This document shows, one piece after another, positions 1 through 8,577 of a stretch of DNA of 64,000 nt (position 1 is the first letter of the stretch; the number at the start of each line of letters is the position of its first letter). Position numbers and translations under genes: made by a program. The notes under the pieces were generated by a model, which was not told the origin of the DNA, searched no databases, and saw only the letters and a program-made list of their open reading frames with translations. The stretch covers positions 620,001 through 684,000 of the forward strand of contig NZ_CP051685.1 of the NCBI RefSeq assembly GCF_012849555.1, given 5' to 3'. Source of the stretch: Massilia forsythiae (GTDB lineage Bacteria > Pseudomonadota > Gammaproteobacteria > Burkholderiales > Burkholderiaceae_D).

Positions 1-1
1 G

Positions 2-20
2 GCGCCGGTTATACCGGCGC
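2..20. other. Perfect short hairpin at window start
   Basis: An inverted repeat with 8-bp perfect arms (gcgccggt at 2-9, accggcgc at 13-20) and a 3-base loop. No T-run follows on either side, so it is not a standard terminator. It may belong to the 3' end of a gene lying before the window. Confidence 0.4.
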
Positions 21-64
21 GCGCACTAGTGTTGCGTGGCAGCCTCACCCGGCCCACGCCGCCC

Positions 65-98
65 ATGCCCGCCCGGCTTTGCCCGGCGGGCATTTTTG
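65..98 (+). terminator. Rho-independent terminator of an upstream gene
   Basis: A GC-rich stem (atgcccgcc at 65-73 against ggcgggcat at 84-92 region) is followed by a T-run (atttttg). It looks like the terminator of a forward gene lying before the window. The same style of terminator, with an atgcccgcc stem, follows the first TonB receptor. Confidence 0.6.
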
Positions 99-572
99 TT
101 ACTTCGCAGGGCATTGGGACGACCTCGGCAATACCTGCCAGGCTTACCGAATCGGCTTTTCTTGCGTGACACAAACCTGCGCTAACTTCGCGCAGACGTT
201 CACCAATTTTGCACAAAATCTCACCAATGCGCACTACATCAGTGCATACCCACATGGCATAAGGTGTCTTTAAGACACCTTTAAACAGCCATTTCTTTGA
301 CAAATAAATTTATTTTAAGAAAAATTTATTACCGAGAGATGACTCTGAATTTTCAACTCCGCGTAAATACCCTCAATTCACCGTAAGTACGCCGGATCGC
401 AACACTCAAAAATATGCATGTGTAGCCGTTGACAGGCTGCCACGGCGAATGCTTCCATTGCCAACTTGAAAAAAATGTTTACCGCATGGTTTTCATAACG
501 GTCGCTCGTCGACGCCGTTCCACGGCCCTGTCATCCAGTCCGCCGTGCCCTACACACCAGGAGTTTTGTAAA
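99..572. other. AT-rich upstream region of first TonB receptor
   Basis: No credible gene is seen; short open frames here lack the GC3 bias of the window. The region falls sharply in GC from about 240 to 420. It holds a perfect 10-bp inverted repeat (261-281) and a TTGACA hexamer (297-302) followed by a very AT-rich stretch, which together look like a promoter with an operator upstream of its -35 box. The transcript leader would be more than 200 bases. Confidence 0.4.
261..281. promoter_or_regulatory. Perfect inverted repeat upstream of a TTGACA box
   Basis: aaggtgtctt (261-270) and aagacacctt (272-281) form a perfect palindrome around one base. It ends 15 bases before a consensus -35 hexamer TTGACA at 297-302; no strong -10 stands out in the A/T-rich sequence after it. 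The geometry suits an activator or repressor site for the receptor gene at 573. This is inferred from position and symmetry only. Confidence 0.4.
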
Positions 573-3452
573 ATGATGGAAAAAGTCTTGTCCCGGTCGA
601 TCCGTCTGCTGTGCGTCAGCGGCGTCGCATTCGGGATGCACGCAGCGCATGCCCAGGAAACGCAGAGCGCACCGACCGCACCGTTGCAGCGCGTGGAAGT
701 GACCGGTTCGCGTATCCGCCAGGTCGACCTGGAAACCGCGCAGCCGATCCAGGTGATGACCCAGGAACAGATCCAGAAGACCGGCCTGGTGACCGTCGGC
801 GACATCATCAACAACATGGCATCGGCCGGCTCGCCCGACTTCAGCAAGGGCGGCTCGCTGGTGTCGAACCGCGAACAAGGCGGCCAGTACGCCAACCTGC
901 GCAACCTGGGCGCGAACCGCTTGTTGGTGCTGGTCGACGGCAAGCGCTGGACCGCTTCGGTCAACGGCTACACCGACATGTCGACCATTCCATCGTCGCT
1001 GATCGACCGCATCGAAGTGCTGAAGGACGGCGCTTCCGCGATCTACGGTTCGGATGCGATTTCCGGCGTGGTCAACATCATCCTCAAGAAGTCGATGGAA
1101 GGCGGCCAGATCAGCCTGTACGAAGGCGCCAACCAGCGCCACGGCGACGGCAAATCGAAAGACTTCTCGGTCACCTACGGGGCCGGCAGCGACAAGGCCT
1201 CGATCCTGTTCAGCCTGAGCCACACCGAGCAAGGCGCGGTGTTCGCCAAGGACCGCGACATCACCTCGTTCACCTACGGCCCGAACCACAGCACCGCCGG
1301 CCTGGGTACCGGCCCGTGGGGCCGCATCCGCCAGGTGAGCAGCACCGGCGGCGCAACCGGCTTCAACCAGTACCTGAACCATACCGGCTCCTATGACGGC
1401 GCCGGTACCGGCAGCGCAGCCAACGTGGCGGGCAACTACCACACCTTTACCGGCGCGGCGGACGACACGTTCAATTCCACCAGCCAGATGATGTTCCAGG
1501 ATCCGACCAAACTGGACACCATCTTCACCAAGGGCTCGCTGGAACTGCCGTACAACACGCATTTCACCACCACCGCGATGTTCGCGCAGCGTAACTCGAG
1601 CCAGCAGGTGGCCGGCTATCCGCTGAACTCGAACACCCAGGCGTCGTATCCGGTCTACGTCGACGCCAACAGCTACTACAACCCGTACCCGGGCCAGAAC
1701 CTGTTCTTCTACCGCCGCACCATCGAACGTCCGCGCATCACGGACAACGAAAGCCGCACGCTGCACATCGACGCCACCCTGGCGGGCGAATTCAACGCCA
1801 TCGGCCGCAGCTTCAACTGGGACGTCGGCTACAACCACAGCCAGGTCAGCGGCACGGTGCTCTCGACCGGCAACCTGAACCTGCTGAACCTGAAAAAGGC
1901 GCTGGGTCCGTCGTTCATGAACTCGGCCGGCGTGGTCCAGTGCGGCACCGCCGCGGCGCCGATCGCGCTGGCAAACTGCGTGCCGTTCAACATCCTGGGC
2001 GGCCCCTCGGCGTCCAACGACGCCGCCCTCGACTACGTGATGTCGACCGGCCAGGCCACCTACGGCTCGACCGTCAACAGCGCCACTGCCAACATCGGCG
2101 GCGAGGTGTACACGCTGCCGGCCGGCGCCATCGGCTTCGCCGCCGGCCTGGAGCACCGCGAAGTGCGCGGCTACGACCGTCCGGGCCAGTTCGAGCAGTC
2201 GGGCTACTCCACCGACCTGGCGGGCAACACCACCGACGGCCGCTATACCGTCAAGGAAGCCTACCTCGAATTCAACGTGCCGCTGCTGAAGGACGCGCCG
2301 TTCGCCAAGCAGCTGTCGCTCGACCTGGCCACCCGCCATTCGGACTACAGCAACTTCGGCACCACCAACAACAGCAAGGTCAGCTTCATGTGGAAGCCGG
2401 TCAACGACCTGCTGGTGCGCGGCACCTGGGGCCAGGGCTTCCGCGCGCCGACCGTGGGCGACACCTTCGGCGGCGGCCAGCAGACCTACGACACCTACCT
2501 GGATCCGTGCGACAGCCGCTTCGGCGATGCGGCCCGCAACCCGGCCGTGGCCGCCAACTGCGCCTCCAAGGGGGTGCCGGCCAACTTCCGCCAGCTGAAC
2601 CAGAACGGCGTGGCCATCACCGGCGCCGGCGGCGTGCAGGGCGCATACCCGTTCCAGGCCGGCGCCGGCAACGCCTACCTGCAGCCGGAAACCGCGATCA
2701 CCCGCACCGTCGGCTTCGTGTACAGCCCGTCGTTCCTGCCGGGCTTCTCGACCACGCTGGACCTGTACCGCATCAAGATCGACAATCGCATCACCGCGGT
2801 CTCGGCGACCTACATCGCCAACCAGTGCTACGTGGAGAACATCCCGTCGTTCTGCACCTCGATCCAGCGTAACGCCGCCGGCGAAATCACCAGCCTGGCG
2901 CGCGGCAATGCCAACCTGGGCCAGCTGTCGACCGACGGCGCCGACCTGGGCTTCGCATACCGCTTCCCGATGACCCCGTACGGCCGCTTCAGCCTGCGTT
3001 CGGACACCGCGTACACGCACTCGTACAAGGTCAAGAGCGCAGCCGATGGCGATTGGCAGGAATACAACGGCGACTACACCTACTACCGCTTCAAGTCGGT
3101 CAACTCGCTGGATTGGAGCATGGGCAACTGGAGCGCCACCTGGACCGCGCGCTACTACAGCCCGGTTCGCGACGAGTGCTGGGATACCGACGTCGAGTGC
3201 AGCAACCCGACCGGCACCACCGAAAGCTTCGGCACCGGCTACAACAAGCTTGGCGCCCAGGTGTATCACGACCTGAACGTGGGCTACAAGACGTCGTGGA
3301 AGGGTCAGATCCAGTTCGGCATCAACAACGCCTTCGACAAGAAGCCGCGCATCGCCTACGCCGTCAACGGCGGCGCGTCGTCGTCGTCGTCGGTGGATCC
3401 GGACCTGGCGCTGGACCGCTTCTTCTACGTGCGCTACAACCAGTCGTTCTAA
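573..3452 (+). CDS. TonB-dependent receptor
   Basis: Outer-membrane receptor that should import a large or scarce substrate using TonB/ExbBD energy. The 959-residue protein starts at an ATG doublet preceded by an accaggag ribosome site; an in-frame ATG at 429 lies in non-coding-like sequence and was not used. A signal peptide ending near MHAAHAQ is followed by the VEVTGSRIRQ start of the plug, with plug motifs (NLRNLGANR, VLVDGKRW, IEVLKDGASAIYGSDAI). The barrel has the usual mid-barrel GFRAPTVGDTF motif and ends in phenylalanine (VRYNQSF). There is no N-terminal secretin/STN signalling domain, so no anti-sigma partner is expected. The substrate cannot be told from sequence; neighbours are housekeeping genes. 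Confidence 0.92.
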   Translation: MMEKVLSRSIRLLCVSGVAFGMHAAHAQETQSAPTAPLQRVEVTGSRIRQVDLETAQPIQVMTQEQIQKTGLVTVGDIINNMASAGSPDFSKGGSLVSNREQGGQYANLRNLGANRLLVLVDGKRWTASVNGYTDMSTIPSSLIDRIEVLKDGASAIYGSDAISGVVNIILKKSMEGGQISLYEGANQRHGDGKSKDFSVTYGAGSDKASILFSLSHTEQGAVFAKDRDITSFTYGPNHSTAGLGTGPWGRIRQVSSTGGATGFNQYLNHTGSYDGAGTGSAANVAGNYHTFTGAADDTFNSTSQMMFQDPTKLDTIFTKGSLELPYNTHFTTTAMFAQRNSSQQVAGYPLNSNTQASYPVYVDANSYYNPYPGQNLFFYRRTIERPRITDNESRTLHIDATLAGEFNAIGRSFNWDVGYNHSQVSGTVLSTGNLNLLNLKKALGPSFMNSAGVVQCGTAAAPIALANCVPFNILGGPSASNDAALDYVMSTGQATYGSTVNSATANIGGEVYTLPAGAIGFAAGLEHREVRGYDRPGQFEQSGYSTDLAGNTTDGRYTVKEAYLEFNVPLLKDAPFAKQLSLDLATRHSDYSNFGTTNNSKVSFMWKPVNDLLVRGTWGQGFRAPTVGDTFGGGQQTYDTYLDPCDSRFGDAARNPAVAANCASKGVPANFRQLNQNGVAITGAGGVQGAYPFQAGAGNAYLQPETAITRTVGFVYSPSFLPGFSTTLDLYRIKIDNRITAVSATYIANQCYVENIPSFCTSIQRNAAGEITSLARGNANLGQLSTDGADLGFAYRFPMTPYGRFSLRSDTAYTHSYKVKSAADGDWQEYNGDYTYYRFKSVNSLDWSMGNWSATWTARYYSPVRDECWDTDVECSNPTGTTESFGTGYNKLGAQVYHDLNVGYKTSWKGQIQFGINNAFDKKPRIAYAVNGGASSSSSVDPDLALDRFFYVRYNQSF

Positions 3453-3517
3453 GCAAGACGCATTCCGCGGCCGGCCCGGCCGTACGCGGGATCGTTTCTT
3501 GTCCGTCCGTTCGACCG

Positions 3518-3548
3518 ATGCCCGCCGGCCCTGCCCGGTGGGCATTTT
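3518..3548 (+). terminator. Rho-independent terminator after TonB receptor
   Basis: The stem atgcccgccgg (3518-3528) pairs with ccggtgggcat (3534-3544) with one G-T pair, followed by tttt. It lies 65 bases after the receptor stop codon and before map. Confidence 0.7.
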
Positions 3549-3648
3549 CATTTGTAAACACGGCCTTGCCGGCGCATTCATCCACGGCAAGGTATCATGA
3601 GCGGTTTCCGGCAGCGCACGCTCTGCCGGCCTCTTTCAGACACGAACC

Positions 3649-4416
3649 ATGGTTATCAAACTCAAGAACGACAAGGACATCGGCAAGATGCGCACCTCGG
3701 GCCGCCTGGCCGCCGAGGTGCTGGAAATGATCGGCGAATTCGTCGTGCCCGGCGTTTCCACCGAAGAGCTGGACCGGCGCTGCAACGAATACATCCGCAA
3801 GGTGCAGAAGGCAACGCCGGCCAATGTCGGCTACCACGGCTTTCCCAAGACCCTGTGCACTTCGATCAACGGCGTGGTCTGCCACGGCATCCCGAGCGAA
3901 AAGGACGTGCTCAAGGACGGCGACATCGTCAACATCGACGTCACCGTGATCAAGGACGGCTGGCACGGCGACACCAGCCGCATGTATTTCGCCGGCACGC
4001 CCTCGCCCGAAGCCAGGCGCCTGGTCGACACCACCTACGACGCCATGATGGCCGGCATCCGCGCGGTGCGTCCGGGCGCGCGCCTGGGCGACGTCGGCCA
4101 CGCGATCCAGACCCTGGCCGAAAAGGCCGGCTACTCGGTGGTGCGCGAATACTGCGGCCACGGCATCGGCCGCATCTACCACGAAGACCCGCAGGTGCTG
4201 CACTACGGCCGCCCGAATACCGGCATGCTGATCAAGGAAGGCATGACCTTCACGGTCGAGCCGATGATCAACCTCGGCGGCGCCGACGTCGACCAGCTCG
4301 ACGACGGCTGGACCGTGGTCACCAGCGACGGCGAACTGTCGGCGCAATGGGAACACATGATCGCGGTGACCAGGGACGGCTTCGAGATCCTGACGCCCTG
4401 GCCCGTTAAAAAATGA
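3649..4416 (+). CDS. map: Type I methionine aminopeptidase
   Basis: Removes the initiator methionine from nascent cytosolic proteins. The 255-residue length matches the single-domain bacterial type Ia enzyme. All five metal ligands fall at the E. coli positions: Asp97 (NIDVTV), Asp108 (HGDTSR), His171 (GHGIGR), Glu204 (TVEPM) and Glu235 (QWEHM), and His79 (CHGIPS) is present. It starts at ATG 3649 (MVIKLKND). Here it stands alone, not beside rpsB or the secY operon, and converges on gap with a shared terminator. Frame and length are intact. Confidence 0.97.
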   Translation: MVIKLKNDKDIGKMRTSGRLAAEVLEMIGEFVVPGVSTEELDRRCNEYIRKVQKATPANVGYHGFPKTLCTSINGVVCHGIPSEKDVLKDGDIVNIDVTVIKDGWHGDTSRMYFAGTPSPEARRLVDTTYDAMMAGIRAVRPGARLGDVGHAIQTLAEKAGYSVVREYCGHGIGRIYHEDPQVLHYGRPNTGMLIKEGMTFTVEPMINLGGADVDQLDDGWTVVTSDGELSAQWEHMIAVTRDGFEILTPWPVKK

Positions 4417-4440
4417 ACGCGCCCGGTATGCGGTAACAAA

Positions 4441-4467
4441 AAAACGCTCCCGAGGGAGCGTTTTTCA
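4441..4467. terminator. Bidirectional terminator between map and gap
   Basis: The stem aacgctcc pairs with ggagcgtt, flanked by an A-run on the left and a T-run on the right. It can end transcription of map (forward) and of gap (reverse), which converge here only 66 bases apart. Confidence 0.8.
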
Positions 4468-4482
4468 TTGGTGCTGCCGGGA

Positions 4483-5493
4483 TTACTTGGCGTTCATCAG
4501 CGCCACGGTGGTGTCCAGCATGCGGTTGCTGAAGCCCCACTCGTTGTCGTACCACGACGATACCTTCACCAGGCGGCCCGACACCTTGGTCAGGGTCGAA
4601 TCGAAGTTCGACGAAGCCGGGTTGTGGTTGTAGTCGACCGACACCAGCGGCGCGGTGTTGTAGGTCAGGATGCCGGCCAGCGGGCCTGCCGCGGCGGCCT
4701 GCATCAGCTGGTTGACTTCCTCGACGGTGGTGTCGCGCTTGGCGATGAAGGAGAGGTCGACGATCGACACGTTGATGGTCGGCACGCGGATCGCGTAGCC
4801 GTCCAGCTTGCCGTTCAGTTCCGGCAGCACCAGGCCGACCGCGGAGGCGGCGCCGGTCTTGGTCGGGATCATCGACTGGGTGGCCGAACGCGCGCGGCGC
4901 AGGTCTTCGTGCATGACGTCGGTCAGCACCTGGTCGTTGGTGTAGGCGTGCACGGTCGTCATGAGGCCGTTTTCCAGGCCGATGGCGTCGTTCAGCGGCT
5001 TGACCAGCGGGGCCAGGCAGTTGGTGGTGCAGGAAGCGTTCGAGATCACGGTGTCGGTGCTCTTGAGCACGTCCTGGTTGACGCCGTAGACGATGGTGGC
5101 GTCGACGTCCTTGCCGCCCGGGGCCGAGATGATCACCTTCTTGGCGCCGCCCTTGATGTGGGCCGACGCCTTTTCCTTGGTGGTGAAGAAGCCGGTGCAC
5201 TCCAGCACCACGTCGACGTCCAGCTCGCCCCACGGCAGCTCGGCCGGGTTGCGCTGGGCGAATACGCGGATGCGGTCGCCGTTGACGACGATGTGCTCGC
5301 CGTCCACTTCGACGGTGCCCGGGAACTTGCCGTGGGTGGTGTCGTAGCGGGTCAGGTGGGCGTTGTGCTCGACGTTGCCGAGGTCGTTGATCGCCACGAT
5401 CTGGATGTCCTGCTTCTTGCCGCCTTCGTAGAAAGCGCGCAGCACATTGCGGCCGATGCGGCCATAACCGTTGATTGCTACCTTGATCGTCAT
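4483..5493 (-). CDS. gap: Glyceraldehyde-3-phosphate dehydrogenase, type I
   Basis: Catalyses the NAD-dependent oxidative phosphorylation of glyceraldehyde 3-phosphate in glycolysis (reversible in gluconeogenesis). The 336-residue protein begins with the Rossmann motif [10 protein letters not shown]. The active-site signature [12 protein letters not shown] places catalytic Cys155, with His182 in the TVHAYTND motif. The dinucleotide-fold Asp in AINDLG suggests NAD preference. Downstream of tkt on the same strand with a 107-base gap, an order common in Burkholderiales (tkt-gap), so the two may be cotranscribed. The reverse-strand context ccttcaggagtgacta supplies a good ribosome site before the ATG. 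Confidence 0.97.
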   Translation of the reverse strand: MTIKVAINGYGRIGRNVLRAFYEGGKKQDIQIVAINDLGNVEHNAHLTRYDTTHGKFPGTVEVDGEHIVVNGDRIRVFAQRNPAELPWGELDVDVVLECTGFFTTKEKASAHIKGGAKKVIISAPGGKDVDATIVYGVNQDVLKSTDTVISNASCTTNCLAPLVKPLNDAIGLENGLMTTVHAYTNDQVLTDVMHEDLRRARSATQSMIPTKTGAASAVGLVLPELNGKLDGYAIRVPTINVSIVDLSFIAKRDTTVEEVNQLMQAAAAGPLAGILTYNTAPLVSVDYNHNPASSNFDSTLTKVSGRLVKVSSWYDNEWGFSNRMLDTTVALMNAK

Positions 5494-5600
5494 GTAGTCA
5501 CTCCTGAAGTAAAAAGAAATCGTTCAACACCACAGCATAGCGCGAAGCCCGCCGCGGCGGCACCGGCCAGGTGCGCGCGGCGGGCAAGCCTTCGTCCGAC

Positions 5601-7598
5601 TCAACCCTGCAACACCGACTTGACCTTCGACACCACGTTCTCGACCGTGAAGCCGAAATGCTTGAACAGCACGCCCGCCGGGGCCGACTCGCCGAAGCTG
5701 TCGATGCCGACCACGGCGCCTTCCAGGCCCACGTACTTGTACCAGAAGTCGGTCACGCCGGCCTCGATCGCCACGCGCGGGATGCCGCGGCCCAGCACGT
5801 CCGCCTTGTAGGCCGCGTCCTGGCGGTCGAACACGTCGGTCGACGGCATCGACACCACGCGCACCGCGACGCCCTGGCCGGCCAGCGTGTCGGCGGCCTT
5901 GATCGCCAGCTCGACTTCGGAACCGGTGGCGATCAGCACCGCGCGCGGCTCGTTGACGTCGCGCAGCACGTAGCCGCCCTTGGCGATGCAGGCCACGGTG
6001 GCGGCGTCGCGTTCCTGGAACGGCAGGTTCTGGCGCGAGAAGATCAGGGTCGACGGGCCGTCCTTGCGCTTGACCGCCGCGCCCCAGGCCACGGTCGACT
6101 CGGTGGTGTCGCACGGACGCCAGTTGTCCAGGTTCGGGATCAGGCGCAGCGAGGAGACGTGCTCGATCGACTGGTGGGTCGGGCCGTCTTCGCCCAGGCC
6201 GATCGAGTCGTGGGTGAACACGGACAGCGAGCGGATCTTCATCAGCGCGGCCATGCGCAGCGCGTTGCGGCTATAGTCCGAGAAGGTCAGGAAGGTGGCG
6301 CCGAACGGGATGTAGCCGCCGTGCAGGGCGATGCCGTTCATGATCGCGGCCATGCCGAATTCGCGCACGCCGTAGTTGATGTGGTTGCCCGGCACGCCCG
6401 AGCGCACGGCCACCGACTCTTTCCAGTTGGTGAGGTTCGAGCCGGTCAGGTCGGCCGAGCCGCCCAGGAATTCCGGCAGCGTCGGCGCCAGCGCCTGGAT
6501 CGCGTTCTGGCTGGCCTTGCGGGTGGCGATGTTCTCTTTCTTGTCGATGGTGGCGGCGATGGCGGCGGCCAGCGCTTCGTCGAACTTGCCCGGCAAGTCG
6601 CCGCGCATGCGGCGCTCGAACTCGGCCGCCAGTTCCGGGAATTGCGCGCGATAGCCTGCGAACAGTTCATCCCACTCGGCCTGCGCCGCGGCGCCCCTGG
6701 CCTTCTGGTCCCAGGCTTCGTAGATCGGCGCCGGGATGTCGAACGGGATCGCATCCCAGATCAGGTGCTCGCGCACCGCCGCCACTTCCTTCTCGCCCAG
6801 CGCGGCGCCGTGCACCTTGTCGCCGCCCTGCAGGTTCGGGGAACCCTTGCCGATGATGGTCTTGCAGCAGATCAGGGTCGGGCGGTCGGCGCTCTTCGCC
6901 CGGGCGATGGCGGCGTCCACCGCTTCGACGCTGTGGCCGTCAACGTCCGGGATCACGTTCCAGCCGTAGGCGGCGAAGCGCTTCGGGGTGTCGTCGGTGA
7001 ACCAGCCTTCGACCTTGCCGTCGATCGAGATGCCGTTGTCGTCGTACAGCCAGATCAGTTTATTCAGGCGCAGGGTGCCGGCCAGCGCGGCGGCTTCATG
7101 CGAGATGCCTTCCATCAGGCAGCCGTCGCCCAGGAAGGCGTAGGTGTGGTGGTCGACCACGTCGAAGCCGGGACGGTTGAATTCCTGGCCCAGCAGCCAT
7201 TCGGCCAGCGCCATGCCGACCGAATTGGCGATGCCCTGGCCGAGCGGGCCGGTGGTGGTTTCCACGCCCGGGGTGATGCCCACTTCCGGGTGGCCCGGGG
7301 TCTTGCTGTGCATCTGGCGGAAGTTGCGCAGGTCGTCCATCGACAGGTCGTAGCCCGCCAGGTGCAGCAGCGCGTAGTGCAGCATCGAGCCGTGGCCGTT
7401 CGAGAGCAGGAAGCGGTCGCGGTTCATCCAGCCCGGATTGGCCGGATTGTGGCGATAGTGGCCGTCCCACAGCGCGACGGCGATCTCGGCCATGCCCATC
7501 GGCATGCCCGGGTGGCCGGAATTCGCCTTCTGGACGGCGTCCATCGCCAGCGCGCGGATCGCGTTGGCCATCAGGGTGGTGGTTTGCAGAGATTTCAT
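5601..7598 (-). CDS. tkt: Transketolase
   Basis: Thiamine-diphosphate enzyme that moves two-carbon ketol units between sugar phosphates in the pentose phosphate pathway. The chosen start gives [20 protein letters not shown] and 665 residues, the normal size; an in-frame extension of 51 residues upstream would run into the rsmE start and is rejected. Visible motifs include [11 protein letters not shown] at the N-terminus, [10 protein letters not shown], the diphosphate/Mg site [12 protein letters not shown], and the pyrimidine-domain [10 protein letters not shown]. It is followed on the same strand by gap. It is divergent from rsmE, with a 151-base shared upstream region. Confidence 0.97.
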   Translation of the reverse strand: MKSLQTTTLMANAIRALAMDAVQKANSGHPGMPMGMAEIAVALWDGHYRHNPANPGWMNRDRFLLSNGHGSMLHYALLHLAGYDLSMDDLRNFRQMHSKTPGHPEVGITPGVETTTGPLGQGIANSVGMALAEWLLGQEFNRPGFDVVDHHTYAFLGDGCLMEGISHEAAALAGTLRLNKLIWLYDDNGISIDGKVEGWFTDDTPKRFAAYGWNVIPDVDGHSVEAVDAAIARAKSADRPTLICCKTIIGKGSPNLQGGDKVHGAALGEKEVAAVREHLIWDAIPFDIPAPIYEAWDQKARGAAAQAEWDELFAGYRAQFPELAAEFERRMRGDLPGKFDEALAAAIAATIDKKENIATRKASQNAIQALAPTLPEFLGGSADLTGSNLTNWKESVAVRSGVPGNHINYGVREFGMAAIMNGIALHGGYIPFGATFLTFSDYSRNALRMAALMKIRSLSVFTHDSIGLGEDGPTHQSIEHVSSLRLIPNLDNWRPCDTTESTVAWGAAVKRKDGPSTLIFSRQNLPFQERDAATVACIAKGGYVLRDVNEPRAVLIATGSEVELAIKAADTLAGQGVAVRVVSMPSTDVFDRQDAAYKADVLGRGIPRVAIEAGVTDFWYKYVGLEGAVVGIDSFGESAPAGVLFKHFGFTVENVVSKVKSVLQG

Positions 7599-7749
7599 GG
7601 ATGTGTAAGTCTGAGGATGGGAAAGCTGTTGCAGGCAGCCGGCATCGATCGGGACGGCATCGTTCGGGCTCGCGTTAACCGGATATTCTACCAGAGCGTG
7701 TTGGAGCGGATTTAAAATGCCGGCTTCGCTCACCACCGGATTGCCGTTC

Positions 7750-8496
7750 ATGCCACGTTTTTATTGTCCCCAGCCGCTCGCCACCGGCACCGTCGTCGAT
7801 CTGCCGGAAAGCGTCGCCCACCACCTGCACGTCGTGCGCCAGCAACCCGGCGACGAACTGGTGCTGTTCAACGGCGACGGCGGGCAAGTGCGCGCACGCC
7901 TGCTGGAAAGCGGCAAGCGCCGCGCCAGCGCCGAAGTCCTGGCGCACGAGGCGCTGGAGGTCGAACTGCCCTTCCCCGTCACGCTGGCCCAGGGCTTGCC
8001 GGAAGGGAGCAAGATGGACTGGATCGTGGAAAAGGCGGTCGAACTCGGCGTAACCGGCATCCAGCCGCTGGCGGCGCGCCGCTCGGTGGTCAAGCTGGCC
8101 GGGGAACGCGCGGACAAGCGCGTGGCGCACTGGCAGGCGGTGGTGGTGGCGGCCTCCGAGCAGTGCGGGCGCAACCGCCTGGCCGCGGTGGCGCCGCCGC
8201 AGGAGTTCCAGCGCTGGATCGCCTCGGCGGGCGCCGATGGCGGTGCGGAAGGCGAAGGCACGCGCATCCTGCTCAGCCCGCGCGCCGATGCCTCGCTGGC
8301 GCAATGGGCACGCGCCACGCCGGCGCGCGCCGTGTGCCTGCTGGTCGGTCCGGAAGGCGGTTTCAGCGCCGGGGAAGAAGACGCCGCCATCGCCGCCGGC
8401 GCCCTGCCCTTGTCGATGGGCACGCGCGTGCTGCGCACCGAGACCGCGGGCCTGGCGGCGCTGGCGGTCCTGGCGGCGGCCTGGGGCGGGATCTGA
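7750..8496 (+). CDS. rsmE: 16S rRNA m3U1498 methyltransferase RsmE
   Basis: SAM-dependent SPOUT methyltransferase that methylates N3 of U1498 in 16S rRNA. The start at [10 protein letters not shown] is preferred over an ATG 33 bases earlier, because the family begins with this PUA-like N-terminus; this gives 248 residues. The C-terminal trefoil-knot motifs are clear: [17 protein letters not shown] and [10 protein letters not shown]-like (here [16 protein letters not shown]). [14 protein letters not shown] is the family's central motif. Divergent from tkt; it converges on the Oar-like receptor with 81 bases between stop codons. Confidence 0.95.
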   Translation: MPRFYCPQPLATGTVVDLPESVAHHLHVVRQQPGDELVLFNGDGGQVRARLLESGKRRASAEVLAHEALEVELPFPVTLAQGLPEGSKMDWIVEKAVELGVTGIQPLAARRSVVKLAGERADKRVAHWQAVVVAASEQCGRNRLAAVAPPQEFQRWIASAGADGGAEGEGTRILLSPRADASLAQWARATPARAVCLLVGPEGGFSAGEEDAAIAAGALPLSMGTRVLRTETAGLAALAVLAAAWGGI

Positions 8497-8510
8497 CGCC
8501 CGGCGGCGCG

Positions 8511-8538
8511 CAAAAAAAACCGCAGCCGGGGCTGCGGT
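8511..8538 (-). terminator. Terminator of the Oar-like receptor gene
   Basis: On the reverse strand the stem accgcagc/gctgcggt (8519-8526 with 8531-8538, 4-base loop) is followed by an uninterrupted T-run (A-run at 8512-8519 on the forward strand). It sits 40 bases after the reverse-strand stop codon. Confidence 0.75.
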
Positions 8539-8577
8539 GCGGGAGCGCTGCGGCGCCCGACGGCGCCGCCTGCGCGT

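Noticed and set aside
531-3590. A 1019-residue open frame on the reverse strand across the first TonB receptor
   Set aside because: It is the mirror of a GC3-biased gene. Its translation is low-complexity Arg/Val/Ala/His with no domain, and the forward frame has clear receptor motifs. The same reasoning removes many other long antisense frames.
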